Position numbers and translations under genes: made by a program. Under the pieces are notes generated by a model. It made no database searches. It saw only the letters and a program-made list of their open reading frames with translations, and had not been told where the DNA came from. This document shows positions 1 through 6,441 of a stretch of DNA of 64,000 bases, in pieces; the first letter of the stretch is position 1; each line of letters begins with the position of its first letter. The DNA comes from RGIG426 sp045598965 (GTDB lineage: Bacteria > Bacillota > Clostridia > Oscillospirales > Acutalibacteraceae), in the NCBI GenBank assembly GCA_045598965.1, contig JAZRVH010000033.1:1-64000 (forward strand), in the 5' to 3' direction.

Positions 1-5
1 CATCT

Positions 6-81
6 GCGGCTTTAGCTCATCTGGTAGAGCGCCACCTTGCCAAGGTGGAGGTAGCGAGTTCGAGCCTCGTAAGCCGCTCCA
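6..81 (+). tRNA. tRNA-Gly (GCC)
   Basis: A full cloverleaf can be drawn. The acceptor stem is GCGGCTT/AAGCCGC, the anticodon stem is CCACC/GGTGG, and the 7-base loop TTGCCAA gives anticodon GCC. A T-arm with GTTCGAG follows, then discriminator T78 and an encoded CCA at 79-81. It reads glycine GGC/GGU codons. Its promoter would lie left of the window. Confidence 0.96.
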
Positions 82-87
82 CAAGAC

Positions 88-117
88 AAAAGACGTCAAA
101 GCAATTTGGCGTCTTTT
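88..117 (+). terminator. hairpin between the two tRNA genes
   Basis: A 13-bp stem (88-100 with 105-117, one T-G wobble) closes on a GCAA tetraloop, and its 3' arm ends in TTTT. It fits an intrinsic terminator after tRNA-Gly. It could also be a processing hairpin if both tRNAs are cotranscribed. Confidence 0.7.
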
Positions 118-126
118 GCCAAATAT

Positions 127-201
127 GGTGCCATAGCCAAGCGGTAAGGCATGGGTCTGCAAAACCCTGATTCCCCAGTTCAAATCTGGGTGGCACCTCC
201 A
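127..201 (+). tRNA. tRNA-Cys (GCA)
   Basis: The acceptor stem GGTGCCA/TGGCACC, a short D-arm (AAGCGGTAAGGC), the anticodon stem TGGGT/ACCCT and the loop CTGCAAA give anticodon GCA. The T-arm is CCCAG/CTGGG and CCA is encoded at 199-201. It is 45 nt after tRNA-Gly on the same strand. Confidence 0.95.
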
Positions 202-240
202 ACAAAATCTCCTCTCGCTTTGGCGGGAGGGGATTTTGTT
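201..240 (+). terminator. terminator after tRNA-Cys
   Basis: An 18-bp stem starts at the terminal A of the tRNA CCA: AACAAAATC pairs with GATTTTGTT at the base, with a GC-rich upper half and a TTTG loop. The 3' arm carries the T-rich tract. The A-rich 5' arm also gives a T-rich tract on the opposite strand, so it may act both ways. Confidence 0.8.
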
Positions 241-246
241 CTTTGC

Positions 247-363
247 GCAGTCAGAAGGATGAGAAACGAACTCCGAACGCCGCGACCGAAGGAAGCGGGG
301 TTCGGGAGCAACAGTCCGGGGGACTGTTGCGTTTGTGAGTGGAGAATCCTTCTGCCCCTGCCA
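247..363 (+). ncRNA. candidate structured RNA next to the tRNAs
   Basis: This stretch has no credible gene but folds into a compact three-way junction. P1 is CAGAAGGAT (252-260) with ATCCTTCTG (346-354), extended by GCAG (247-250) with CTGC (358-361). An inner helix AAACG (264-268) pairs with CGTTT (330-334). P2 is 271-283 with 295-308, with one bulge and one mismatch. P3 is a perfect 10-bp stem, GCAACAGTCC (308-317) with GGACTGTTGC (321-330). A long terminator-like hairpin follows at 366-403. No family is recognised. The strand is chosen from the downstream terminator and is uncertain; no promoter is seen. Confidence 0.5.
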
Positions 364-365
364 AC

Positions 366-403
366 AAAAAACGACAAGTTTCTGTCGAAACTTGTCGTTT
401 TTT
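366..403 (+). terminator. long perfect hairpin with A/T flanks
   Basis: A perfect 17-bp stem (366-382 with 387-403) has a TGTC loop; six A's open it and six T's close it, so it can terminate in either direction. It ends the candidate structured RNA and directly abuts the first hairpin-ladder repeat. Confidence 0.75.
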
Positions 404-406
404 GAA

Positions 407-578
407 CGATGTGTTCCACTTCGTGGAACGTGATGTGCCTTACGGCGTGATGTTCGGCTTTGCCGAGTGATGTGCCTGCGGGCACATGAGGGCAAACATC
501 GCATCATTGCGACCGCAGGGAACAACATCATTTCGGCGCCAGCCGATACATCATCAGCCGCTAAAGGCGGCGACATCA
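407..578. repeat. hairpin-ladder element, copy 1
   Basis: About 172 nt with a nested symmetrical layout. Four left spacers (CGATGT 407-412, TGATGT 431-436, 448-453, 468-473) mirror four right spacers (ACATCG 496-501, ACATCA 525-530, 548-553, 573-578). A small GC-rich hairpin sits between most neighbours: GTTCCAC/GTGGAAC (413-429), GCC/GGC (437-446), TCGGC/GCCGA (454-466), GTGCC/GGCAC (472-485), TGC/GCA (508-517), TCGGC/GCCGA (533-546), GCCGC/GCGGC (557-571). The spacers can pair across the whole element so that it folds as a ladder. A second copy is at 1767-1937. No coding sense is apparent. Confidence 0.8.
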
Positions 579-607
579 TTGACATTTAATCATTTCGGGC
601 TTATAAT
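579..607 (+). promoter_or_regulatory. consensus sigma-A promoter for the peptidase E gene
   Basis: TTGACA at 579-584 and TATAAT at 602-607 are separated by 17 nt, a perfect housekeeping match. The -35 box begins at the base after the last spacer of the hairpin ladder. Transcription would start near 614 and leave a leader of about 145 nt. Confidence 0.85.
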
Positions 608-722
608 TGATATATATGAGCGAACAAACGTACAAACCGATACAAAACGATTGCGGTGCGATCAGACGGATGCTAATTTCATCAATAAAAACAATGAAAG
701 AAAAGAGCGAATAGAAAGATAT

Positions 723-750
723 AATCCCGACAAATCGGGATTTGCGGAGG
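723..750 (+). promoter_or_regulatory. leader hairpin beside the peptidase E ribosome-binding site
   Basis: AATCCCGA (723-730) pairs with TCGGGATT (735-742) around a CAAA loop, ending 4 nt before GGAGG (746-750). The Shine-Dalgarno site is 7 nt from ATG 758 but only 4 nt from an upstream in-frame GTG at 755, so ATG 758 is the preferred start. The hairpin may influence ribosome access. Confidence 0.5.
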
Positions 751-757
751 TGTAGTG

Positions 758-1561
758 ATGAGTAAGACGGTCAGAAAAATCATTGCCATAGGCGGCGGTG
801 AAAATGGCAGGATCAATAGTAAAGGTGAAAAACTGCCTTATGAATTATCTGAAATAGACAGTGAGATTATCAGGCTGACAGGGAGGAAAAAGCCGCGCGT
901 ACTGTTCCTCGCGCACGCACAAATATCTTTTGGCTTTGAAAATGAATTAAGGTATTACGAAACAATCAAAAAAATATACGGTGATATGTTCGGCTGTGAT
1001 TTCAGGTGGCTGAAAGCATCTGAACTTACAGATGATTTTGAAAAAGCACAAAACGACGTTTCATGGGCAGACATCATCTATGAAGGTGGTGGTAATACCG
1101 TTGCAATGGTAGAACTGTGGAAAAAAACAGGCTTTGATAATCTTTTGAGAGACGCTTGGAAAACAGGAAAAGTAATGTGCGGCGTATCAGCAGGCGCGAT
1201 TTGCTGGTTTGCTTTGGGAAACACAGATGTGCCGGGATATAAGGAAGCAGAAGTCAATCAGATCCCGGGGTTGGGATTTATTGACGCCTATTTCTCACCA
1301 CATTGTAACAAAGAAGGAAAACGCGAGAGCGAAATCAACAGTTTGAAACATATTGATAAAGTCGGGCTTTCGGTATCAAATTGCAGTGCGATTGAGATCA
1401 TCGACGACCAATACCGTGTTATAAAATCAACACCTGCTGACGGAAGCTTCAGACCGTATGTTCTTCGTACATATTGGAAAAACGGGAATATGTTTGAAGA
1501 AGAGATTTCTGAAACTGCAGATTTCAAAAAACTCGATCTGCTATTAAGCATGAAAGATTGA
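758..1561 (+). CDS. peptidase E-like (S51) dipeptidase
   Basis: A 267-residue cytosolic protein of the class I glutamine-amidotransferase-like fold, family S51. An early GGGEN segment is followed by EGGGNT near residue 110 and the nucleophile elbow GVSAGA with Ser about 144. SPHC near residue 192 would supply the His. Family members cleave Asp-X dipeptides or, in cyanophycinase relatives, beta-aspartyl dipeptides; the substrate here is inferred only. The gene stands alone behind its own strong promoter, is AT-richer than the core genes, and lies between two copies of a hairpin-ladder repeat, which suggests acquired DNA. Confidence 0.85.
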   Translation: MSKTVRKIIAIGGGENGRINSKGEKLPYELSEIDSEIIRLTGRKKPRVLFLAHAQISFGFENELRYYETIKKIYGDMFGCDFRWLKASELTDDFEKAQNDVSWADIIYEGGGNTVAMVELWKKTGFDNLLRDAWKTGKVMCGVSAGAICWFALGNTDVPGYKEAEVNQIPGLGFIDAYFSPHCNKEGKRESEINSLKHIDKVGLSVSNCSAIEIIDDQYRVIKSTPADGSFRPYVLRTYWKNGNMFEEEISETADFKKLDLLLSMKD

Positions 1562-1616
1562 AGAAATAGCGACAAATTCCGGTTTGTCGGGACAAACGGA
1601 TTGATGATGTGCTGTT

Positions 1617-1716
1617 TTGGGCTATTTTGTTGTTGTAAAAACGAGCATTCTTGAACATATTGAAATAGCGTCTAAAATCTTAATTTTATACCATTTTTGC
1701 CGTTGGGCTATTTTGT
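1617..1716. repeat. 14-bp direct repeat pair in an AT-rich gap
   Basis: TTGGGCTATTTTGT occurs exactly at 1617-1630 and 1703-1716. GAAATAGCG occurs at 1563-1571 and 1662-1670, and a short stem CGACAAA/TTTGTCG lies at about 1571-1590. No gene is convincing between 1562 and 2084; a short open frame over this gap has no recognisable content. The repeats may be remnants of insertion or recombination. Confidence 0.5.
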
Positions 1717-1729
1717 CTGTTAATCACAG

Positions 1730-1763
1730 AAAAAAGACGATTGCTTTTGCAATCGTCTTTTTT
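1730..1763 (+). terminator. terminator-type hairpin before ladder copy 2
   Basis: A perfect 15-bp stem (1730-1744 with 1749-1763) has a TTTT loop, six A's at the 5' side and six T's at the 3' side. It probably ends the peptidase E transcript. As with copy 1, the ladder starts three bases after the T-run. Confidence 0.75.
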
Positions 1764-1766
1764 CAA

Positions 1767-1937
1767 CGATGTGTTCCGCAAGCGGAACGTGATGTGCCTC
1801 ACGGCGTGATGTTCGCTTTCAGCGAGTGATGTGCACCTTCGGTGCGTGAAAAGGAACACATCACATCACTTTTGCCGAAGGCAAAAACATCACTATGGCA
1901 AAGCCATAACATCACTTGCCCGTCAGGGCAAACATCA
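1767..1937. repeat. hairpin-ladder element, copy 2
   Basis: A 171-nt relative of 407-578. Left spacers CGATGT (1767-1772) and TGATGT (1790-1795, 1807-1812, 1827-1832) mirror right spacers ACATCA (1863-1868, with an overlapping copy at 1858-1863; 1887-1892; 1909-1914; 1932-1937). Hairpins are GTTCCGC/GCGGAAC (1773-1788), GCC/GGC, TCGCT/AGCGA (1813-1825), GCACC/GGTGC (1833-1845), TTTTGCC/GGCAAAA (1870-1886), TATGGC/GCCATA (1894-1908) and TTGCCC/GGGCAA (1916-1931). Hairpin sequences differ from copy 1 while spacer positions and total length are kept. Confidence 0.8.
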
Positions 1938-1976
1938 CTAAAAACCTTTGTGCTATTCCGTAGTCCAATCACATGA

Positions 1977-2006
1977 AAAAGAGCATTGCAAAAGCAATGC
2001 TCTTTT
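1977..2006 (+). terminator. terminator-type hairpin after ladder copy 2
   Basis: A 13-bp perfect stem, AAAAGAGCATTGC (1977-1989) with its complement (1994-2006), closes on an AAAA loop and ends in TTTT. It separates the repeat element from the promoter of the next gene. Confidence 0.7.
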
Positions 2007-2018
2007 CTTGTGTTTGTG

Positions 2019-2047
2019 TTGATTTTTTACGACAAATGTGATAGAGT
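2019..2047 (+). promoter_or_regulatory. probable promoter of the zinc-ribbon gene
   Basis: TTGATT (2019-2024), a 17-nt spacer and TAGAGT (2042-2047) preceded by TGA, an extended -10. The match is moderate; it lies just after a terminator and 38 nt before the start codon. Confidence 0.5.
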
Positions 2048-2084
2048 GGAAACGGCAAAATGAAGAGAAAAGGAGGGTGTGGCT

Positions 2085-3368
2085 ATGGAGTACACCGTTG
2101 AATTCAAAAGTATAAAAGGTGTTTCGGTTGATGATGTTAAAACACGGACATTATCGGAAATGGGATTTCCGGTGGATGTTCATTTTCATAGAATAAAGCC
2201 ATTTAATTCTCTGTTGAGCTCTTATGTCAGTAAATTTTCCGAGTCCGACTATGCGTTTTCCGACATATCCAAAGACTATGTCCGTGCACTCTTAGAATCA
2301 CAGAGCAGAGAAACGGCGTTTTCGATGACCCTTCAAAAGCTTGCACCGTTTCATATTTCCGCAGAGGAGTTAAAAGAATCTTTACAGGTCGAATTTCTGT
2401 ATGACCTTGAGCCGTGTGAAGCGAAAGAATTAGTAAACGAGTTTGTGTTTATCGTAAAGGAGTTACTGCCGCGTCGGTGTGAGGATATTTTTTCAAAGTT
2501 TGATTTTGATGTGAATTCCGCATATGAGGTTTTCTTTGACCTTGCGGTTGAACGGCTTGATTTGAGGATAGAAACCGATACGGAAAGCACCTATTACGGA
2601 GAGCTTGTACTGCTACAGGACAAAGCGGAATACAACAAATCTTTTGTGGAGGAAGGCATCCGAAAACGCTTTATGGCAGGAGAGACTTTGTGCTCTATTT
2701 ATAACAACACCTGTGCCGTGAAATCGGTTATTAAGTATGCGGTGGAATGGTTGCCCTATAGTGATGAGAGAACTATAGAAACGGCACTGTTCTCGTTGTC
2801 CAAAGAATATAGCTACGAGAAATACGTGGACAAGCACGGAGAACGAATTTTTTCGCTGTATCACGGGGGCGATGCAGTGCTTTTTATCATCTATTTATCC
2901 GAAAGGTGTTGTGCGAAAATCTGCGATGATTTGTCCTATGTGGACAAGCTTTCGGAAAAATATTCTCCGTTGCTGCTTTTGGATTGGTATGCTGATAAAT
3001 TTGAGGATGATTCATTAGTGTATTCCAAAATCATTCGGACGGCTTTGAAAAATCCGGAATATGCAAAAGAGTATACAAAAAACCGCATTTATGCTATATG
3101 TTTAGAGGAAATTCTCTCCAAGAGCTACTACAATTCCGGGCTTCTTTCGAGTGCTCGCCGTTGTGGCTGTTTTCTATGTAATAAAATTTTTTCTCCGCAA
3201 GAAATTCGGGATACGGATGAGCTCTTTACCGTGTCTTGTCCTTATTGCGGCAGAGATTCGGTTATTATGGATGCACAGGGATTGGATATTACCGACGAAT
3301 TGTTAAGCGACTTGAAAGAGTACGTGGAGCACAATTATTTTGTAGATGATGATGGTTGGTATATATAA
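2085..3368 (+). CDS. protein of unknown function with C-terminal zinc ribbon
   Basis: A 427-residue predicted cytosolic protein. The first ~340 residues are charged and probably mostly helical, without a recognised domain. Residues ~356-390 hold a zinc-ribbon knuckle pair, CGCFLC then CPYCGRDS, followed by an acidic tail. Such a C-terminal ribbon is seen in small bacterial and phage 'cytoplasmic' proteins of unknown role; that link is from memory. AGGAGGG (2071-2077) is 7 nt from ATG 2085, which is preferred over an in-frame GTG at 2079. Base composition is clearly AT-richer than the core genes that follow. No operon partner. Confidence 0.7.
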   Translation: MEYTVEFKSIKGVSVDDVKTRTLSEMGFPVDVHFHRIKPFNSLLSSYVSKFSESDYAFSDISKDYVRALLESQSRETAFSMTLQKLAPFHISAEELKESLQVEFLYDLEPCEAKELVNEFVFIVKELLPRRCEDIFSKFDFDVNSAYEVFFDLAVERLDLRIETDTESTYYGELVLLQDKAEYNKSFVEEGIRKRFMAGETLCSIYNNTCAVKSVIKYAVEWLPYSDERTIETALFSLSKEYSYEKYVDKHGERIFSLYHGGDAVLFIIYLSERCCAKICDDLSYVDKLSEKYSPLLLLDWYADKFEDDSLVYSKIIRTALKNPEYAKEYTKNRIYAICLEEILSKSYYNSGLLSSARRCGCFLCNKIFSPQEIRDTDELFTVSCPYCGRDSVIMDAQGLDITDELLSDLKEYVEHNYFVDDDGWYI

Positions 3369-3403
3369 TCTGCCGTTTTCATAAATTTTGTCGAAAATAG
3401 GGG

Positions 3404-3432
3404 TTGTGTTTTTCGGGGGAGTGTGGTATACT
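3404..3432 (+). promoter_or_regulatory. upp promoter
   Basis: TTGTGT (3404-3409), 17 nt, TATACT (3427-3432). The start codon follows 34 nt later, leaving no room for a riboswitch. Confidence 0.7.
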
Positions 3433-3466
3433 AATACCACTACATATAGGAAAGGTCGTTTTGACG

Positions 3467-4102
3467 ATGGATATGAAAAATGTAACTGTGTTTGATCACC
3501 CGTTGATTCAGCATAAGGTGTCTATTCTCCGCAGTGTGGAGACCAGCAGCAACCAGTTCCGCACGCTGGTGGAGGAAATCACCATGCTGATGTGCTTTGA
3601 GGCTCTCCGTGACCTGCCGTTGGAGGAGGTTGAGGTTGAAACCCCGATTTGCAAAACGAAAACCAAAATGCTCGCCGGCGTGAAGCTGGCGGTGGTGCCG
3701 ATTCTCCGTGCCGGCCTCGGTATGGTCAACGGTTTTCTGACGTTGGTGCCGTCCGCCCGTGTTGGTCACATCGGTATGTATCGTGACCCCAAAACGCACG
3801 AGCCGCACGAGTATTATTGCAAGCTCCCGAACAATATCGAGAACCGCCTTGTGATTGTTACCGACCCGATGTTGGCGACCGGTGGTTCGGCGATTGATGC
3901 CATTACCCTTATTAAAGAGCGTGGCGGCAAAAACATCAAATTTATGTGTCTGATCGCCGCTCCCGAAGGCGTGAAAGCGTTGACGGAGGCTCACCCGGAT
4001 GTTGAAATCTATTGTGCTCACGTGGATGAAAAGCTGAACGAGAATTGCTATATCGTCCCCGGCCTCGGCGACGCCGGCGACCGTATTTTCGGTACGAAAT
4101 AA
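3467..4102 (+). CDS. upp: uracil phosphoribosyltransferase
   Basis: A 211-residue cytosolic salvage enzyme that makes UMP from uracil and PRPP. The PRPP-binding loop VIVTDPMLATGGS is at residues 129-141 and the uracil-binding end PGLGDAGDRIFGT is intact at the C-terminus; length matches the family. ATG 3467 lies 11 nt after AGGAAAGG (3448-3455); a second ATG at 3473 is possible. It is monocistronic, between its own promoter and a strong terminator. Confidence 0.97.
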   Translation: MDMKNVTVFDHPLIQHKVSILRSVETSSNQFRTLVEEITMLMCFEALRDLPLEEVEVETPICKTKTKMLAGVKLAVVPILRAGLGMVNGFLTLVPSARVGHIGMYRDPKTHEPHEYYCKLPNNIENRLVIVTDPMLATGGSAIDAITLIKERGGKNIKFMCLIAAPEGVKALTEAHPDVEIYCAHVDEKLNENCYIVPGLGDAGDRIFGTK

Positions 4103-4116
4103 GCGTATGAAAAAAC

Positions 4117-4150
4117 AAAAGGCGGAGAGGGAGACCTCTCCGCCTTTTTT
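4117..4150 (+). terminator. upp terminator
   Basis: GGCGGAGAGG (4121-4130) pairs perfectly with CCTCTCCGCC (4135-4144) around a GAGA loop, with four extra A-T pairs and a run of six T's. Confidence 0.95.
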
Positions 4151-4152
4151 AG

Positions 4153-4181
4153 TTGACAGAACGGGCTCTATACGGTATGAT
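4153..4181 (+). promoter_or_regulatory. promoter of the leucine-rich-repeat protein gene
   Basis: TTGACA (4153-4158), exactly 17 nt, TATGAT (4176-4181). It lies immediately after the upp terminator. Confidence 0.85.
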
Positions 4182-4213
4182 AATAGGAGCGTTTTATGCG
4201 TTGGAGGTTAATG

Positions 4214-6313
4214 ATGAAAAAGTGTTTGCTAAAATCTGCTGTAAGCGTGTTCCTTACGGTTTGTATAGTGCTTTCTCTGCCGCTTTTGGCGTTGGCAGAT
4301 GAGGAGAGCGAGGTTGAAGCTATCGAAGGCTATGAGAAGATTGGCGATGTTACCTTTACGTATGCCGCCGCCCAGGGGGTTGCCGCTATTACGGGCGTGA
4401 TGTCTGAAATCGGTGACACACTTACCGTGCCGGCATCCATTGCCGGCTATAAAGTGGTGGGTATCGGCGAAAATGCGTTTACCCAAGGGATGTTTACCAC
4501 GGTAACGATGCCGAACAGTGTGACCACTATCGGCGAAAAGGCGTTCTATATGTGTCGCAATATGGAAAGCATTACGCTTTCCGATAACCTGACAACGATC
4601 GGGGATTATGCGTTTTATTACTGTGACCATTTGAAATCGCTGAAAATCCCCGACGGCGTTACCGAAATTTCCGAATATATGCTGTATGCGTGCCTTGGAT
4701 TGGAAACGCTTACCTTGCCGAAGAACCTTTACGAAATCTGTGACTACGGCTTGTACGCCTGTGAAAGCTTAAAAACACTTTCTATTCCGGACAGCGTCGT
4801 GGGCATCGCCAACTACGCCATGTACGATTGCCTCGGACTTACGGAGCTGACACTTCCCAAAAGCTTGCGTGCCCTCGGTGCGTATTCTCTGTATAAATGC
4901 ACGGGACTGAAAACGATAAAAATTCCTGCGGATGTGACCAGCGTGGGAGACGGCAGTTTCTTAGATTGCACCGGTATTGAAAAATTCACGGTGGATGCCG
5001 CCAACACCACGTATTGCACGAAAGACGGCATTTTATACTCGAAAGATATGACCGAGTTTGTGTGCTTTCCCCGTGGCAGAAAGGAGACGTCGTTCTCCGT
5101 GCCGGTGGGCGTGACCAAAATCAGCGGAGAGGCTCTTTCTCGGACGAAAATTAAAACGCTTAAGTTGCCCTCCACGTTACGGGAAATCGGCGATTACGCT
5201 TTTGCGGAGCTGCCGATTGTGTCTATCGAACTGCCCGACAAGTTGACAACCATCGGCGGCGATGTGTTTTGCAAATGTGCATCGCTCAAATCCGTCGTTA
5301 TTCCCGATGGCGTCACCTCTATCGGTGCGGAGGCGTTCAACGAGTGCAGTGCCCTTGAAAGCGTTACGCTTTCGGCGGGACTGACAGAGCTTGGGAATTT
5401 CGCCTTTTCCGGTTGTGTGCGGCTTGAAACAATTTCGCTCCCGCCGTTGCTGGAAACGCTCGGGGATGCTGTGTTTGTGGGGTGCACATCCCTAAAAACC
5501 ATTGAGGTAAACAAAAAGAATGGCTGGTTTACGGTTGTGGACGGTGTGCTGTATAACAAGAATAAAACCACGTTGGTGTGTTATCCGTCCGGTCTTGATG
5601 CCACAGTGTTTACCGTGCCGGATACGGTGGCGACGATTGCTCCTTATGCGTTTGCGGTTAACCATAAGCTGACCGCTGTTACGCTTTCGGATGGATTGAC
5701 GGAATTGGGCGACCGTGCATTTGAATACGTGACCGAAATAAAGACCGTTCTGTTGCCGAAAAGCGTCGGAACGCTCGGTGCGGGCGTGTTTGCGTTTTGT
5801 TCGTCCCTTGAAAAGATTGATGTGGAAAAAGGCAATGCCGCTTTCAAGTGGGAAAACGATACCCTGCTGAGTAGCGACGGCTACAAGCTTTATTTCTATT
5901 CTCCCGCCAACAAAGCGGAGGAGGTTGTGGTGCCGTTGTCGGTGGCACAGCTGATGGACTGTGCGTTTGCCGGTAACCCGTATCTTAAACGGGTGACGCT
6001 TCTCAATGCCTCGTCCAGTATCAACAGCGATGTGTTTGACGGTTGCCGTGAGGATTTTGTGCTTTCCGGATATGACCAATCCACCGCCCATTCCTATGCC
6101 TATACCAATGGGCTCACCTTTGCGTTGACCGATGAACCCCTTCCCACCGAAACTCGTTCTGCCACCACGCCGACGCAGGCAGGCACAACCACCGCCGCTA
6201 TCGAGGATACGCCGGAACCGACGGATTTTACACCGTATCTTTGGTTCGGTGTCGGGGGACTGCTGTTGTTGATTGTAATCGTTTTGGTGATGGTTCTTGC
6301 GAAAAAGAAATAA
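4214..6313 (+). CDS. secreted BspA-type leucine-rich-repeat surface protein
   Basis: A 699-residue exported protein. The N-terminus is a signal peptide (MKKCLLKSAV, hydrophobic core, ALADEE cleavage region). Most of the protein is BspA/Treponema-type leucine-rich repeats of 22-23 residues (pattern IGEKAFYMC..ESITLSDNLTTI). The repeat array is interrupted by segments beginning TKDGILYSKD and YNKNKTTLVCYPSG. Near the end a Thr/Pro-rich stretch precedes a single membrane segment (~residues 675-695) and KKK, so it is probably anchored by a C-terminal helix with the repeats outside. Such proteins often bind host or matrix ligands; that is family inference. GGAGG (4203-4207) is 6 nt from ATG 4214; ATG 4211 is the alternative. 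Confidence 0.9.
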   Translation: MKKCLLKSAVSVFLTVCIVLSLPLLALADEESEVEAIEGYEKIGDVTFTYAAAQGVAAITGVMSEIGDTLTVPASIAGYKVVGIGENAFTQGMFTTVTMPNSVTTIGEKAFYMCRNMESITLSDNLTTIGDYAFYYCDHLKSLKIPDGVTEISEYMLYACLGLETLTLPKNLYEICDYGLYACESLKTLSIPDSVVGIANYAMYDCLGLTELTLPKSLRALGAYSLYKCTGLKTIKIPADVTSVGDGSFLDCTGIEKFTVDAANTTYCTKDGILYSKDMTEFVCFPRGRKETSFSVPVGVTKISGEALSRTKIKTLKLPSTLREIGDYAFAELPIVSIELPDKLTTIGGDVFCKCASLKSVVIPDGVTSIGAEAFNECSALESVTLSAGLTELGNFAFSGCVRLETISLPPLLETLGDAVFVGCTSLKTIEVNKKNGWFTVVDGVLYNKNKTTLVCYPSGLDATVFTVPDTVATIAPYAFAVNHKLTAVTLSDGLTELGDRAFEYVTEIKTVLLPKSVGTLGAGVFAFCSSLEKIDVEKGNAAFKWENDTLLSSDGYKLYFYSPANKAEEVVVPLSVAQLMDCAFAGNPYLKRVTLLNASSSINSDVFDGCREDFVLSGYDQSTAHSYAYTNGLTFALTDEPLPTETRSATTPTQAGTTTAAIEDTPEPTDFTPYLWFGVGGLLLLIVIVLVMVLAKKK

Positions 6314-6318
6314 CCGAT

Positions 6319-6352
6319 AAAAAGAGCCTTTCTTATTGAAAGGCTCTTTTTT
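6319..6352 (+). terminator. terminator of the LRR gene
   Basis: AAAAGAGCCTTTC pairs with GAAAGGCTCTTTT around TTATT, ending in six T's. Confidence 0.95.
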
Positions 6353-6373
6353 CATTTAAGAAAGGGTATTTTT

Positions 6374-6403
6374 GCATAACCGCCGCTTTGTTCGCATAGA
6401 GAT
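6374..6403 (+). promoter_or_regulatory. possible sigma-E-like promoter before spoIVA
   Basis: GCATAAC (6374-6380), 14 nt, then CATAGAGAT (6395-6403) resembles the mother-cell sigma-E pattern (ATA-centred -35, CATA-containing -10). spoIVA is a sigma-E gene in Bacillus subtilis. No good sigma-A promoter is seen in this gap. The match is partial. Confidence 0.35.
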
Positions 6404-6441
6404 GGAACAACTTTCAAAATGTGGACAGGGGAGGAACAGCA

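Noticed and set aside
284..300. GACCGAAGGAAGCGGGG inside the structured RNA resembles the SRP RNA apical segment
   Set aside because: The symmetric internal loop and GGAA tetraloop context of SRP RNA are missing, and the overall fold is a three-way junction.
407..578. CRISPR-like array
   Set aside because: The constant parts are only six bases, they invert in the second half, intervals are hairpins rather than unique spacers, and no cas gene is present.
151..829. Short open frames over the tRNA, structured RNA and ladder region
   Set aside because: They run through RNA genes and hairpins, lack ribosome sites and have no protein-like content.
1617..1829. 70-codon open frame through the terminator and ladder copy 2
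   Set aside because: It is translated hairpin sequence with no ribosome-binding site.
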